Origin: an uncultured Oscillibacter sp. | Lineage (GTDB): Bacteria > Bacillota > Clostridia > Oscillospirales > Oscillospiraceae | Direction of reading: 5' to 3' | Length of the DNA stretch: 12,788 bases | Assembly: GCA_947245315.1 (NCBI GenBank) | Contig: CAMXNV010000043.1 | Coordinates: forward strand, 1-12,788 | Shown: piece after piece, positions 6,816-12,788 of the stretch | How the letters are laid out: the number at the start of each line of letters is the position of its first letter | Numbering within the stretch: position 1 is the stretch's first letter | Position numbers and translations under genes: made by a program | The notes under the pieces: model-generated | Databases searched by the model: none | What the model saw: the letters and a program-made list of their open reading frames with translations, nothing else | What the model was told of the DNA's origin: nothing

Positions 6816-6842
6816 ATCCCTTGCGAAAAGGGGGGACGGCCC

Positions 6843-7928
6843 GTGACGGTGATTTATATCGACAGCGTCTTCGCTCTGAACGCGCTGATGGACTACCTCC
6901 TCCTCCTCTCCGCCGCCCGGCTGGCGGGGCTGCCCCTGCGCCGGGGGCGCTACCTCCTGGCCGCCCTGGCCGGGGGAGGCTACGCGGCGGCGGTGTTCCT
7001 GCCGGGGCTGGGCTTCCTGGCCGCGGGGCCGGTGAAGCTGGCGGCGGGGGTCCTCCTGGGCCTGATCGCCTACGGCGGCGAGGAGCGGCTGCTGCGGCTG
7101 CTGCTGCTGTTCTTCGCCGTCTCCTGCGCCATGGCGGGCTGTGTCCTGGGGCTGGGCCTGCTGGCCGGCGGAGGGGTCCCTATGGTCAACGGCATCTTTT
7201 ACACCGACGCCGGTCCCCGGGTCCTGGTCATCGCCGGGGCGGCGGCCTACGCCGTGCTGTCGGTGGTCTTCCGGACGGCGGCGGCCCACGCCGTCCGGGG
7301 GCAGCTCCTGGCGGTCCGGGTCTGCGTCGGGGGCCGCACGGCGGAGCTGAGGGCCCTGGCGGACAGCGGCAGCGGCCTCCGGGCCCCGGACGGCCGGGCG
7401 GTGCTGGTGACGGCCCCCGGCGTCCTGGAGCGGGTCCTGCCCCCGGCGGCGGCCCGGCTGCTGACCCCGGAGGGCCTCCGGGCCCCGGAGACCCTGCTGG
7501 AGCCCCTCCGGGCGGCGGCCCCGGCGCTGCGCCCCCGGCTGACGCCCTACCACGCCGTGGGCACCGCCGCCGGGCTGCTGCTGACCGTCCGGACGGATTG
7601 GACGGAAATCAACGGAATTCGCTATCCGGGGCTGACGGCGGCCCTGTCCCCCTCGGCGCTGGGCACGGGCTACGCGGCGCTGTGGGGCGGCCCCCTGGAA
7701 AAGAGAGGACGTGATCGACATGTGGAAGAGGCTGGAGGAGCGGCTGGAGCAATTCCTTCAATGGGCCCGGCTGGACCGGCTGGCGCAAGGGCTTTTGGAA
7801 AAGCTGCGCCCCCGGGAGGGCGTACACTACATCGGCGGCAGCGACACCCTGCCCCCGCCCCTGACCCGGGAGCGGGAGGCGGAGCTGCTGCACAACCTGG
7901 ACGAACCGGCCCGGCAGGAGCTGATTGA
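6843..7928 (+). CDS. spoIIGA: Sigma-E processing peptidase SpoIIGA (C-terminal end uncertain)
   Basis: This membrane aspartyl protease of the mother cell removes the pro-sequence of sigma-E during sporulation. Residues 1-145 hold about five hydrophobic helices, beginning VIYIDSVFALNALMDYLLL, the hallmark N-terminus of the family. The protease half carries ADSGSGLRAP with the catalytic Asp at residue 174 (the usual motif is DSGN; here Asn is Ser) and PYHAVGTAAGLLL (235-247). The GTG start at 6843 has an AAGGGGGG ribosome site 6 bases upstream. Recognisable SpoIIGA sequence ends near residue 285 (ALWGGPLEK), close to the usual 280-310. The frame then continues 75 residues of Gly/Pro/Ala-rich sequence over sigE to a stop at 7926. 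The functional end may be near 7714. Confidence 0.88.
   Translation: MTVIYIDSVFALNALMDYLLLLSAARLAGLPLRRGRYLLAALAGGGYAAAVFLPGLGFLAAGPVKLAAGVLLGLIAYGGEERLLRLLLLFFAVSCAMAGCVLGLGLLAGGGVPMVNGIFYTDAGPRVLVIAGAAAYAVLSVVFRTAAAHAVRGQLLAVRVCVGGRTAELRALADSGSGLRAPDGRAVLVTAPGVLERVLPPAAARLLTPEGLRAPETLLEPLRAAAPALRPRLTPYHAVGTAAGLLLTVRTDWTEINGIRYPGLTAALSPSALGTGYAALWGGPLEKRGRDRHVEEAGGAAGAIPSMGPAGPAGARAFGKAAPPGGRTLHRRQRHPAPAPDPGAGGGAAAQPGRTGPAGAD
7703..7709 (+). promoter_or_regulatory. Ribosome-binding site choosing the sigE start
   Basis: GAGAGGA ends 10 bases before ATG 7720, a normal distance, but only one base before GTG 7711. It therefore supports the ATG as the sigE start. Confidence 0.65.
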
Positions 7929-8457
7929 GCACAACCTGCGCCTGGTGGTGTACATCGCCCGGCGCTTTGAGAACACGGGCATCAACATAGAGGACCTGAT
8001 CTCCATCGGCACCATCGGCCTCATCAAGGCCGTGGGGACCTACCGGACGGACAAGAACATCAAGCTGGCCACCTACGCCTCCCGGTGCATCGAGAACGAG
8101 ATTCTGATGTACCTCCGGAAGAACGCCGCCCGCCGGGGGGAGGTCTCCTTTGACGAGCCCCTGAACACCGACTGGGACGGCAACGAGCTCCTCCTCTCCG
8201 ACGTGCTGGGCACCGACGAGGACATCGTCATGCGCCCCATCGAGGAGGACGTGGACCGCTCCCTGCTGGCGGCGGCTATCAACACCCTCTCCCCCCGGGA
8301 GAAGGAGATCATCACCCTCCGCTTCGGCCTGGGGGGCGGGAAGGAGCAGACCCAGAAGGAGGTGGCGGACCGGCTGGGCATCTCCCAGTCCTACATCTCC
8401 CGGCTGGAGAAGCGGATCATCAACCGATTGAAAAAGGAAATCCTCCGTCTGTCTTGA
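7720..8457 (+). CDS. sigE: RNA polymerase sporulation sigma factor pro-sigma-E
   Basis: This protein has 245 residues. Bacillus sigma-E sequence is recalled almost verbatim: YIGGSDTLPPPLT, NLRLVVYIARRFENTGINIEDLISIGTIGLIKAV, IKLATYASRCIENEILMYLRKN, SFDEPLNTDWDGNELLLSDVLGTDEDI, and the region 4.2 helix-turn-helix TQKEVADRLGISQSYISRLEKR (211-232). Residues 1 to about 36 are the amphipathic pro-sequence that SpoIIGA removes; it is several residues longer than in B. subtilis. Mature sigma-E directs early mother-cell transcription. The start is ATG 7720, with GTG 7711 in frame as an alternative. It follows spoIIGA with overlap. The stop TGA (8455-8457) lies inside the -35 box of the next promoter, and no terminator intervenes. 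Sigma-G, which often follows, is absent here. Confidence 0.97.
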   Translation: MWKRLEERLEQFLQWARLDRLAQGLLEKLRPREGVHYIGGSDTLPPPLTREREAELLHNLDEPARQELIEHNLRLVVYIARRFENTGINIEDLISIGTIGLIKAVGTYRTDKNIKLATYASRCIENEILMYLRKNAARRGEVSFDEPLNTDWDGNELLLSDVLGTDEDIVMRPIEEDVDRSLLAAAINTLSPREKEIITLRFGLGGGKEQTQKEVADRLGISQSYISRLEKRIINRLKKEILRLS

Positions 8458-8482
8458 CAATTGGGGGCGGGGATAGTATAAT
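8454..8482 (+). promoter_or_regulatory. Consensus sigma-A promoter of the T-box/YcxB-like/valS operon
   Basis: TTGACA (8454-8459) and TATAAT (8477-8482) are both perfect and exactly 17 bases apart. The -35 box includes the sigE stop codon. Transcription would begin near 8489, where the T-box leader begins. Confidence 0.93.
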
Positions 8483-8488
8483 GTCTCG

Positions 8489-8753
8489 CATATTGAACCG
8501 CGAGGAAGGGAAGCAGTACCCGGCGGGCGGACGCGAAGAGAGGGAGCGGCAGGTGTAAGCTCCCGGGAAGCCGCCGGAGAAGTCGTCCCGGAGCGACGTG
8601 GCTGAAGGGCTAGTAAGCCGCGGCGGTGATCCCTCCGTTATCGGGGAAGGGCGTGAAAGCGCCCGCGAGCGCGCGCCCCTCCAGGCGCGAAATCAGGTGG
8701 TACCACGGACATTCGTTCGCCCTGAGCCGTTTGGCTTGGGGCGTTTTTCTTTT
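8489..8753 (+). promoter_or_regulatory. T-box leader sensing tRNA-Val
   Basis: This leader reads uncharged tRNA and lets transcription pass a terminator when the tRNA is not aminoacylated. Stem I contains the AGTA loop-E-like element (8515-8518), a mid stem CCGGCGG/CCGCCGG (8520-8526 with 8571-8577) and a distal stem GGGAGC/GCTCCC (8542-8547 with 8559-8564) around the GGTGTAA apical motif. The specifier position after GAGAA reads GTC (8582-8584), a valine codon. The antiterminator T-box sequence AGGTGGTACCACGG (8695-8708) has TGGT in the bulge, complementary to the ACCA end expected of tRNA-Val. A terminator hairpin follows. The valine reading agrees with valS later in the same transcription unit. 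Specifier assignment was made by eye. Confidence 0.92.
8718..8753 (+). terminator. Conditional terminator of the T-box leader
   Basis: CGCCCTGAGCC (8718-8728) pairs with GGCTTGGGGCG (8733-8743), 11 pairs with two G-U, around GTTT, and TTTTTCTTTT follows. It begins just after the T-box sequence, as expected for the alternative to the antiterminator. With no other terminator after sigE, it probably also ends sigE transcripts. Confidence 0.88.
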
Positions 8754-8768
8754 GGGGAGGCGTGGGCG

Positions 8769-9347
8769 ATGGTCCGCTTTGAGATCGGCCAATATGATCT
8801 GGGGGACGTCAAGGCCCTCCGCCGGGCCCTGGGGCGCAGGGCGCCCCTCCGGAGGGCGGCCTCCTGGGGGCTCCGGCTTCTCCTGCTGGCGGCGGGACTG
8901 CCCTTCGGGCTGGTGGTGGTCTTCTTCTGGGGGACCTACCTCGCCTCCGGACCGGCGGCGGCCCTGCGGCCCGGGTCCAACGACCTGGCCGTGGCGGTTG
9001 TGTGCCACGCGCTCTTTCTCCTCGCGCTGCTCCCCGCCCTGGGCTGCGGCCCCTTGACGGTCCGCCGCCTCCTCCGGGCCCGGAACCGGCTGACGCCCCT
9101 GGCTGTGACGCTGGAGGGGGAGGCGCTTTCCCTGGAGATGCCCCGGTGGACGGACTCCCTGCCCTACTCCTCTGTGGAGGCCGTGTTTCGGGTCCGGGGA
9201 CGCTGGGTTTTCTTCCTCAAAAATCAAAGGGTCCTGCTGCTGCCGGAGCGCTGCCTGACCCGGGGCGGCGCGTATTCCCTGGAGGACTTCCTCCAGGGCC
9301 GGGGCCTGACCGTGACCTGTTTGGGAGGCGGAAACGATGGTATTTGA
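8769..9347 (+). CDS. YcxB-like two-TM membrane protein, paralogue 1
   Basis: This 192-residue protein of unknown function is the first gene after the T-box terminator. ATG 8769 has a GGGGAGG site 8 bases upstream; an in-frame extension to 8598 would lie inside the T-box leader and is not used. A short N-terminal segment (MVRFEIGQYDLGDV) and a basic stretch precede a helical hairpin at residues about 34-58 and 73-95. Then comes a beta-rich cytoplasmic domain (about 110-178) with the run LPYSSVEAVFRVRGRWVFFL and a closing LEDFLQG. This layout, and the Y-x-x-V / aromatic-strand / acidic-helix order, is what I know of YcxB-like proteins. Its 3' end overlaps paralogue 2 by 11 bases, implying coupled translation. 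GC is very high (67-85% in three 60-base rows counted). Confidence 0.8.
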   Translation: MVRFEIGQYDLGDVKALRRALGRRAPLRRAASWGLRLLLLAAGLPFGLVVVFFWGTYLASGPAAALRPGSNDLAVAVVCHALFLLALLPALGCGPLTVRRLLRARNRLTPLAVTLEGEALSLEMPRWTDSLPYSSVEAVFRVRGRWVFFLKNQRVLLLPERCLTRGGAYSLEDFLQGRGLTVTCLGGGNDGI

Positions 9348-9876
9348 AAATGTGATCCACTACGACCGGGCGTCGGCCCTGGCTCTGGCGGAGGTGAGCA
9401 GCCGGGCGCACCGGCGGAAGAGCTTCCTGGTCCGGAGGACCATTCTGCTGGCCGTGGGGCTCGTGGCCCTGGTCTGCGGGGGCACCCTGGTACTGTTCTT
9501 CGGGCAGTTGGAGACCTTCAGCCGGGTTATCTGCGTACTGGACCTGATCCTGGGGGGCCTGCTTCTGGGGAAAGGCATCTTCCTCCGCCGGGCCACGGCC
9601 TGGAGCGTCCTGCGGAGCGCCACCGGCGGGGAGCGCCGGGTACTGCTCACTGGGGAGGATATCCAGGTAGAGCAGCCCGACGTCAAAAAGGCCGTGTTCT
9701 ACTACCCCGCCGTGACGGCGTTCTATGAGACGGAGGGCTATTTCATCCTGACCGTGAGCGACAGGACCGCTGTGATTCTGGACAAAGCGGGCTTCACCCA
9801 AGGCACGGTCCCGGAGTTCCGGACCTTCATCCAGGAGCGCACGGGAAAGACGGCCCAGTTCGTCGGCCGGGCGTAG
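9337..9876 (+). CDS. YcxB-like two-TM membrane protein, paralogue 2
   Basis: This 179-residue protein has the clearest YcxB-like pattern of the set. The N-terminus is MVFENVIHYDRASALAL, followed by basic residues. Two membrane helices lie at about 35-55 and 63-84. The C-terminal domain holds RVLLTGEDIQVE, FYYPAVTAFYETEGYFILTVSDRTAVILDKAGFTQG and a final PEFRTFIQERTGK. ATG 9337 has GGGAGG 8 bases upstream and lies inside the end of paralogue 1, so the two are translationally linked. YcxB-type proteins have no established function. The C-terminal fold may bind lipid or protein at the membrane, but that is inference. Confidence 0.82.
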   Translation: MVFENVIHYDRASALALAEVSSRAHRRKSFLVRRTILLAVGLVALVCGGTLVLFFGQLETFSRVICVLDLILGGLLLGKGIFLRRATAWSVLRSATGGERRVLLTGEDIQVEQPDVKKAVFYYPAVTAFYETEGYFILTVSDRTAVILDKAGFTQGTVPEFRTFIQERTGKTAQFVGRA

Positions 9877-9882
9877 GGTGAG

Positions 9883-10413
9883 ATGGTCTTTCGAATCAGG
9901 GCGGACTTGACGTCGGAGGACCGGGAGGGGCTGGCGGCGGCTTGCCGGCGCAAGGCCCATCGTGTGCCGGCGCGTGCTGCCCGGAGGCTTCTTTGCCTCT
10001 ATGTGACGGCTCTGGATATTTTCACCCTGGCGCTCATGATGCCAAACTACGGCGTCTGGAACCCGGCTGTGCTGTTTTTGCTGTTGTGCCTCGGGATTGC
10101 CTGGGCAGTCATCTGGCCCTGGGCTCCGGCTCCCTCCAGTCCTGCGCTCCCTCCGGAATGGCAGAGCGCTTCCGTCCGGGCCGCGTTCTTCGGGGACGGG
10201 TGCTTCGTGTTCTGGAACGCCTCTGAAAGGACCCGCCTGGGCTATTCGGCCCTCACCGCCGTCTGGGAGGACGGGGGCCGGTTCTATCTCCTCCTCCGGG
10301 ACCGCCCGCCCCTGGTCCTGCCGAAGCGGGGCCTTGCCGGGGGCCAAATGCCGGAGGACTTCCGGGACTTCCTGGAGCGGGAATCTGGAGGGCCTGTGGA
10401 AAGGATAAAATAG
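9883..10413 (+). CDS. YcxB-like two-TM membrane protein, paralogue 3
   Basis: This 176-residue protein shares the plan of its neighbours: N-terminal MVFRIRADLTSEDREGL, basic segment, helices at about 35-53 and 61-80, then a C-terminal domain with CFVFWNASERTRLGYSALTAVWEDGGRFYLLLRDRPPLVLPKRGLAGG and a closing PEDFRDFLERESG. ATG 9883 lies 6 bases after the stop of paralogue 2. The ribosome site is weak (GGGTGAG abuts the start), so translation is probably coupled to the upstream gene. The second membrane segment is rich in Trp and Pro (WAVIWPWAPAP). Function is unknown. Confidence 0.78.
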   Translation: MVFRIRADLTSEDREGLAAACRRKAHRVPARAARRLLCLYVTALDIFTLALMMPNYGVWNPAVLFLLLCLGIAWAVIWPWAPAPSSPALPPEWQSASVRAAFFGDGCFVFWNASERTRLGYSALTAVWEDGGRFYLLLRDRPPLVLPKRGLAGGQMPEDFRDFLERESGGPVERIK

Positions 10414-10415
10414 CT

Positions 10416-10940
10416 ATGGAGTTTCGATTCGAGACAAGATGCGATCAAAGGGGCTTGACCTTCATGGCCCGGGCCCTGCGCAAGACCATCCGGAAAAAGC
10501 GGAGCCGGAGGAGCCACATATTTGGCTGGTGCGTCGTGGTGCTGGCGGCTCTGCTGATCGCCGCGCAGCGGCTGCTGGGCGAACCCTGGACCCTTCGGGA
10601 CGCCCTGAACTGCGGCGTTGGCCTGGTGTTAATCGCGGTATTGCTTACCGAGGATCGGGTCAACGCTTTCGCCGCCAAAAAGAAAATGCTGCCCGGCACG
10701 TCGTCCGCGAAGAGCGTTTTCAGAGAGGACGGCTATACCTCAACCACAGAGGCCGCGTCGACGGAATTTCACTATGAGGCCGTTCAACAGGTATGCGAGA
10801 CGGCGGATTACTTTGTGCTCCTGTTCAGTCAGCGGCATGGACAGATTTACGATAAAGCAACCCTGAGCGGCGGTACGGTGGAGGCGTTTAGGGCCTTTAT
10901 CACCGAGAAGACCGGGAAGCCGATTGCATATGTCAAGTAA
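10416..10940 (+). CDS. YcxB-like two-TM membrane protein, paralogue 4
   Basis: This 174-residue protein starts MEFRFETRCDQRGLTF and has a strongly basic stretch (RKTIRKKRSRRSH, 22-34). Helices lie at about 35-51 and 63-78. The C-terminal domain is FHYEAVQQVCETADYFVLLFSQRHGQIYDKATLSGGTVEAFRAFITEKTGK, aligning by eye with the same part of paralogue 2 (the ending TGKTAQFV compares with TGKPIAYV). ATG 10416 is 2 bases after the stop of paralogue 3 and has GGAAAGGA 10 bases upstream. Its 3' half is clearly less GC-rich than paralogue 1 (48-55% in three 60-base rows counted), suggesting a different history. Function is unknown. Confidence 0.8.
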   Translation: MEFRFETRCDQRGLTFMARALRKTIRKKRSRRSHIFGWCVVVLAALLIAAQRLLGEPWTLRDALNCGVGLVLIAVLLTEDRVNAFAAKKKMLPGTSSAKSVFREDGYTSTTEAASTEFHYEAVQQVCETADYFVLLFSQRHGQIYDKATLSGGTVEAFRAFITEKTGKPIAYVK

Positions 10941-10970
10941 AAATCAGGTTTACAGAACAGGAAAACGCCT

Positions 10971-11597
10971 ATGGATTTTATCTTTCACATAACAAATTAC
11001 GACGATCCCGCCCTGGACGCCGAGGCGGCGGAACTCCTCCGCCAGCGCCTGGAGGCGAAGAGCCGCCAGACCGTGCCGGGCGTGTGGAGGGTGACAGACC
11101 GCCTGAACGCCCGCGCCTCCAAGGGCCCGGGGCGGGAGACCCGGCGGCGCTACAGGGTCTACGGCGTGCTTTTGATGGCCTTGGGCGTCTTCGCCCTGGT
11201 GCCCGGATTGATGGAGCCCCGAATTCCCAGCCTCATCCTCACGGGAGGACTGGCACTGCTTCTGGGCCTCTGGAGCCTGTGCCTTCGGGAGCGCAAGCCC
11301 CTCCCGCCCCCGGCCTCCTGCCGGAGGGAGGCGGCTGAGCTGTTGGGGGGACGGCGGGCCGTGGACTGGTCCGAGGCTTCGGTAAAGGTCTGTTTTGACG
11401 AAGAGGGCATGACCGTCTCCGCCGGGGAGGGCCGGGAGGCGGTCCCCTATGGGGACATGACCGGCCTGTTCGAGACGGAGCGCCTCTGGCTGCTGGTCTA
11501 CGGCAAGGACCGGGCGCTGCTGCTGCAAAAGAAGGACCTGGTTTCAGGCACAGCGGAGGACTTCCTGCCCCACCTTCAAGGCAAAAAGGAAAAATAA
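10971..11597 (+). CDS. YcxB-like two-TM membrane protein, paralogue 5
   Basis: At 208 residues this is the longest of the set, mainly because of an extended N-terminal region (residues 1-60) that is charged and may form a helix. Membrane helices are at about 62-80 and 87-104. The C-terminal domain (about 136-204) reads VKVCFDEEGMTVS, VPYGDMTGLFETERLWLLVYGKDRALLLQKKDLVSGTAEDFLPHL, matching the tyrosine / acidic / aromatic-strand / lysine / acidic-helix order of the others. ATG 10971 has ACAGGA 9 bases upstream, 30 bases after paralogue 4. It ends 32 bases before valS with no terminator between. Function is unknown. Confidence 0.8.
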   Translation: MDFIFHITNYDDPALDAEAAELLRQRLEAKSRQTVPGVWRVTDRLNARASKGPGRETRRRYRVYGVLLMALGVFALVPGLMEPRIPSLILTGGLALLLGLWSLCLRERKPLPPPASCRREAAELLGGRRAVDWSEASVKVCFDEEGMTVSAGEGREAVPYGDMTGLFETERLWLLVYGKDRALLLQKKDLVSGTAEDFLPHLQGKKEK

Positions 11598-11629
11598 ATT
11601 CCCATTTATCATAACAAAGGAGAATCAAC

Positions 11630-12788
11630 ATGAAGAAAGAATTACCCAAGGTGTACGAACCCCAGCAGGTGGAGGGCCGCATCTACGAGATGTGGGAGCA
11701 GAACAACTGCTTCCAGGGCGACCCGGACCGGACGAAAAAGCCCTTCTCCATCGTCATGCCCCCTCCCAACGTCACGGGCCAGCTCCACATGGGCCATGCC
11801 ATGGACTGCACCCTCCAGGACATCCTCACCCGCTTCAAGCGGATGCAGGGATACTCCACCCTCTGGCTCCCCGGCGTGGACCACGCCGGCATCTCCACCC
11901 AGGTGAAGGTGGAGGAGGACCTGCGGGTCAACGAGGGCCTGAGCCGCCATGATTTAGGCCGGGAGAAGTTCCTCCAGCGGGTGTGGAAGTGGAAGGAGAA
12001 GTACGGGAACCGCATCGTCCAGCAGCAAAAGAAGATGGGCGTTTCCTGCGACTGGTCCCGCTCCCGCTTCACCATGGACGAGGGCCTTTCCAGAGCTGTT
12101 CGAGAGACTTTCTGTGAGCGATATGAACAGGGCTTAATTTATAAGGGAAGCCGCATCATCAACTGGTGCCCGGATTGCCTTACCGCTCTTTCGGATGTTG
12201 AAGTGGAATACAAGGATAAGCCTGGAAATCTCTGGTATATCCGCTACCCCCTCACCGACGGGTCCGGGGACCTCGTCGTGGCGACGACCCGGCCGGAGAC
12301 CATGATGGGCGATACCGGCGTGGCGGTCAACCCGGAGGACGAGCGGTTCAAGCACCTCGTGGGCAAGACCTGCATCCTGCCCATCATGAACCGGGAGATT
12401 CCCATCGTGGCCGACGAATATGTGGAGCTGGGGTTTGGCACCGGCGCGGTGAAAATGACCCCCGCCCACGACCCCAACGACTTTGAGGTGGGCCTGCGGC
12501 ACAACCTGGAGACCATCCGCTGCATTGCGGACGACGGAAAAATCAATGAAAACGGCGGGCCCTACAACGGAATGGACCGCTATGAGTGCCGCAAGGCCAT
12601 TGTGAAGGACCTGGAGGAGCAGGGCTATCTGGTGAAAACTGAGGACTACAGCCACAATGTGGGCACCTGCTACCGCTGCAGCAGCGACGTGGAGCCCCTG
12701 ATCTCCGCCCAGTGGTTTGTGAAGATGGAGCCCCTGGCCAAGGAGGCCCTGCGTGTGGTCAACGAGGGGGAGGTCCGGTTTATCCCCG
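11630..12788 (+). CDS. valS: Valyl-tRNA synthetase, N-terminal part
   Basis: This class I synthetase attaches valine to tRNA-Val in the cytoplasm. The frame is open to the window end, showing 386 residues, under half of the usual 880 or so. ATG 11630 has AAGGAG 7 bases upstream. PPPNVTGQLHMGHA with the HIGH-type motif HMGH (53-56) begins the Rossmann catalytic domain. GVDHAGISTQ and CDWSRSRFTMDEG follow. The editing (CP1) domain shows TTRPETMMGDTGVAV from residue 219 and VKMTPAHDPNDFEVG, which hydrolyse mischarged Thr-tRNA-Val. CxxC pairs at 180/183 and 347/350 may bind zinc. The KMSKS motif and anticodon domain lie beyond the window. Transcription is expected from the T-box promoter 3.1 kb upstream. 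Codons for residues about 155-204 are unusually AT-rich. Confidence 0.97.
   Translation, partial: MKKELPKVYEPQQVEGRIYEMWEQNNCFQGDPDRTKKPFSIVMPPPNVTGQLHMGHAMDCTLQDILTRFKRMQGYSTLWLPGVDHAGISTQVKVEEDLRVNEGLSRHDLGREKFLQRVWKWKEKYGNRIVQQQKKMGVSCDWSRSRFTMDEGLSRAVRETFCERYEQGLIYKGSRIINWCPDCLTALSDVEVEYKDKPGNLWYIRYPLTDGSGDLVVATTRPETMMGDTGVAVNPEDERFKHLVGKTCILPIMNREIPIVADEYVELGFGTGAVKMTPAHDPNDFEVGLRHNLETIRCIADDGKINENGGPYNGMDRYECRKAIVKDLEEQGYLVKTEDYSHNVGTCYRCSSDVEPLISAQWFVKMEPLAKEALRVVNEGEVRFIP

Noticed and set aside
3747..7721. Open frame of more than 1,300 codons on the minus strand opposite the PBP and spoIIGA genes
   Set aside because: It is a shadow of the strong codon bias of the PBP and spoIIGA genes. 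It is low-complexity (Gly/Val/Asp/Arg/Gln-rich), crosses two genes, a terminator and promoters, and has no family resemblance.
8598..8768. In-frame upstream extension of the first YcxB-like protein
   Set aside because: These bases are the T-box antiterminator and terminator region, and ATG 8769 has a strong ribosome site.

Overview
The window is about 65-70% GC and reads like a spore-forming, high-GC member of the Clostridia, most likely Oscillospiraceae (Flavonifractor/Lawsonibacter/Intestinimonas-like). This rests on clear spoIIGA and sigE genes, strong G-rich Shine-Dalgarno sites, a T-box leader and DUF1292/DUF554/YcxB-type genes. Placement is inference; no 16S rRNA or marker tree is available here.

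Layout. (1) Bases 1-515: 3' part of a zinc-type (MDR) alcohol dehydrogenase, followed by a bidirectional terminator. (2) 579-2943, minus strand: a membrane-anchored parvulin-type prolyl isomerase (PrsA/SurA-like) with its own promoter, then a DUF554 membrane protein. (3) 3144-3364, minus strand: no gene, but strong RNA structure (12-bp closing stem, internal hairpins, rho-independent terminator), probably an unassigned structured small RNA. (4) 3432-3713, minus strand: a DUF1292 protein with a canonical promoter. (5) 4023-6728, plus strand: a class A penicillin-binding protein starting at TTG, closed by a good terminator. (6) 6843-8457, plus strand: spoIIGA and sigE, the membrane protease and the pro-sigma-E it activates in the mother cell. 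The spoIIGA frame runs about 210 nt into sigE. (7) 8454-12788, plus strand: a perfect sigma-A promoter whose -35 box overlaps the sigE stop codon, a T-box leader with a GTC (valine) specifier and intrinsic terminator, five tandem small membrane proteins of YcxB-like architecture, then valS, cut off by the window end.

The most notable arrangement is the last. A tRNA-Val-sensing T-box normally sits directly in front of valS. Here about 2.9 kb of five paralogous two-TM proteins lie between the leader and valS, in the same orientation, with overlaps or short gaps and no internal terminator that I could see. All five would therefore be expressed according to charged tRNA-Val supply. Their function is not known, so the link to valine limitation or translation stress is inference.

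Other points worth checking are the unidentified RNA next to the DUF1292 gene, the spoIIGA reading-frame anomaly, the wide-spacer (Spo0A-type) promoter candidate before spoIIGA, and a low-GC patch inside valS.
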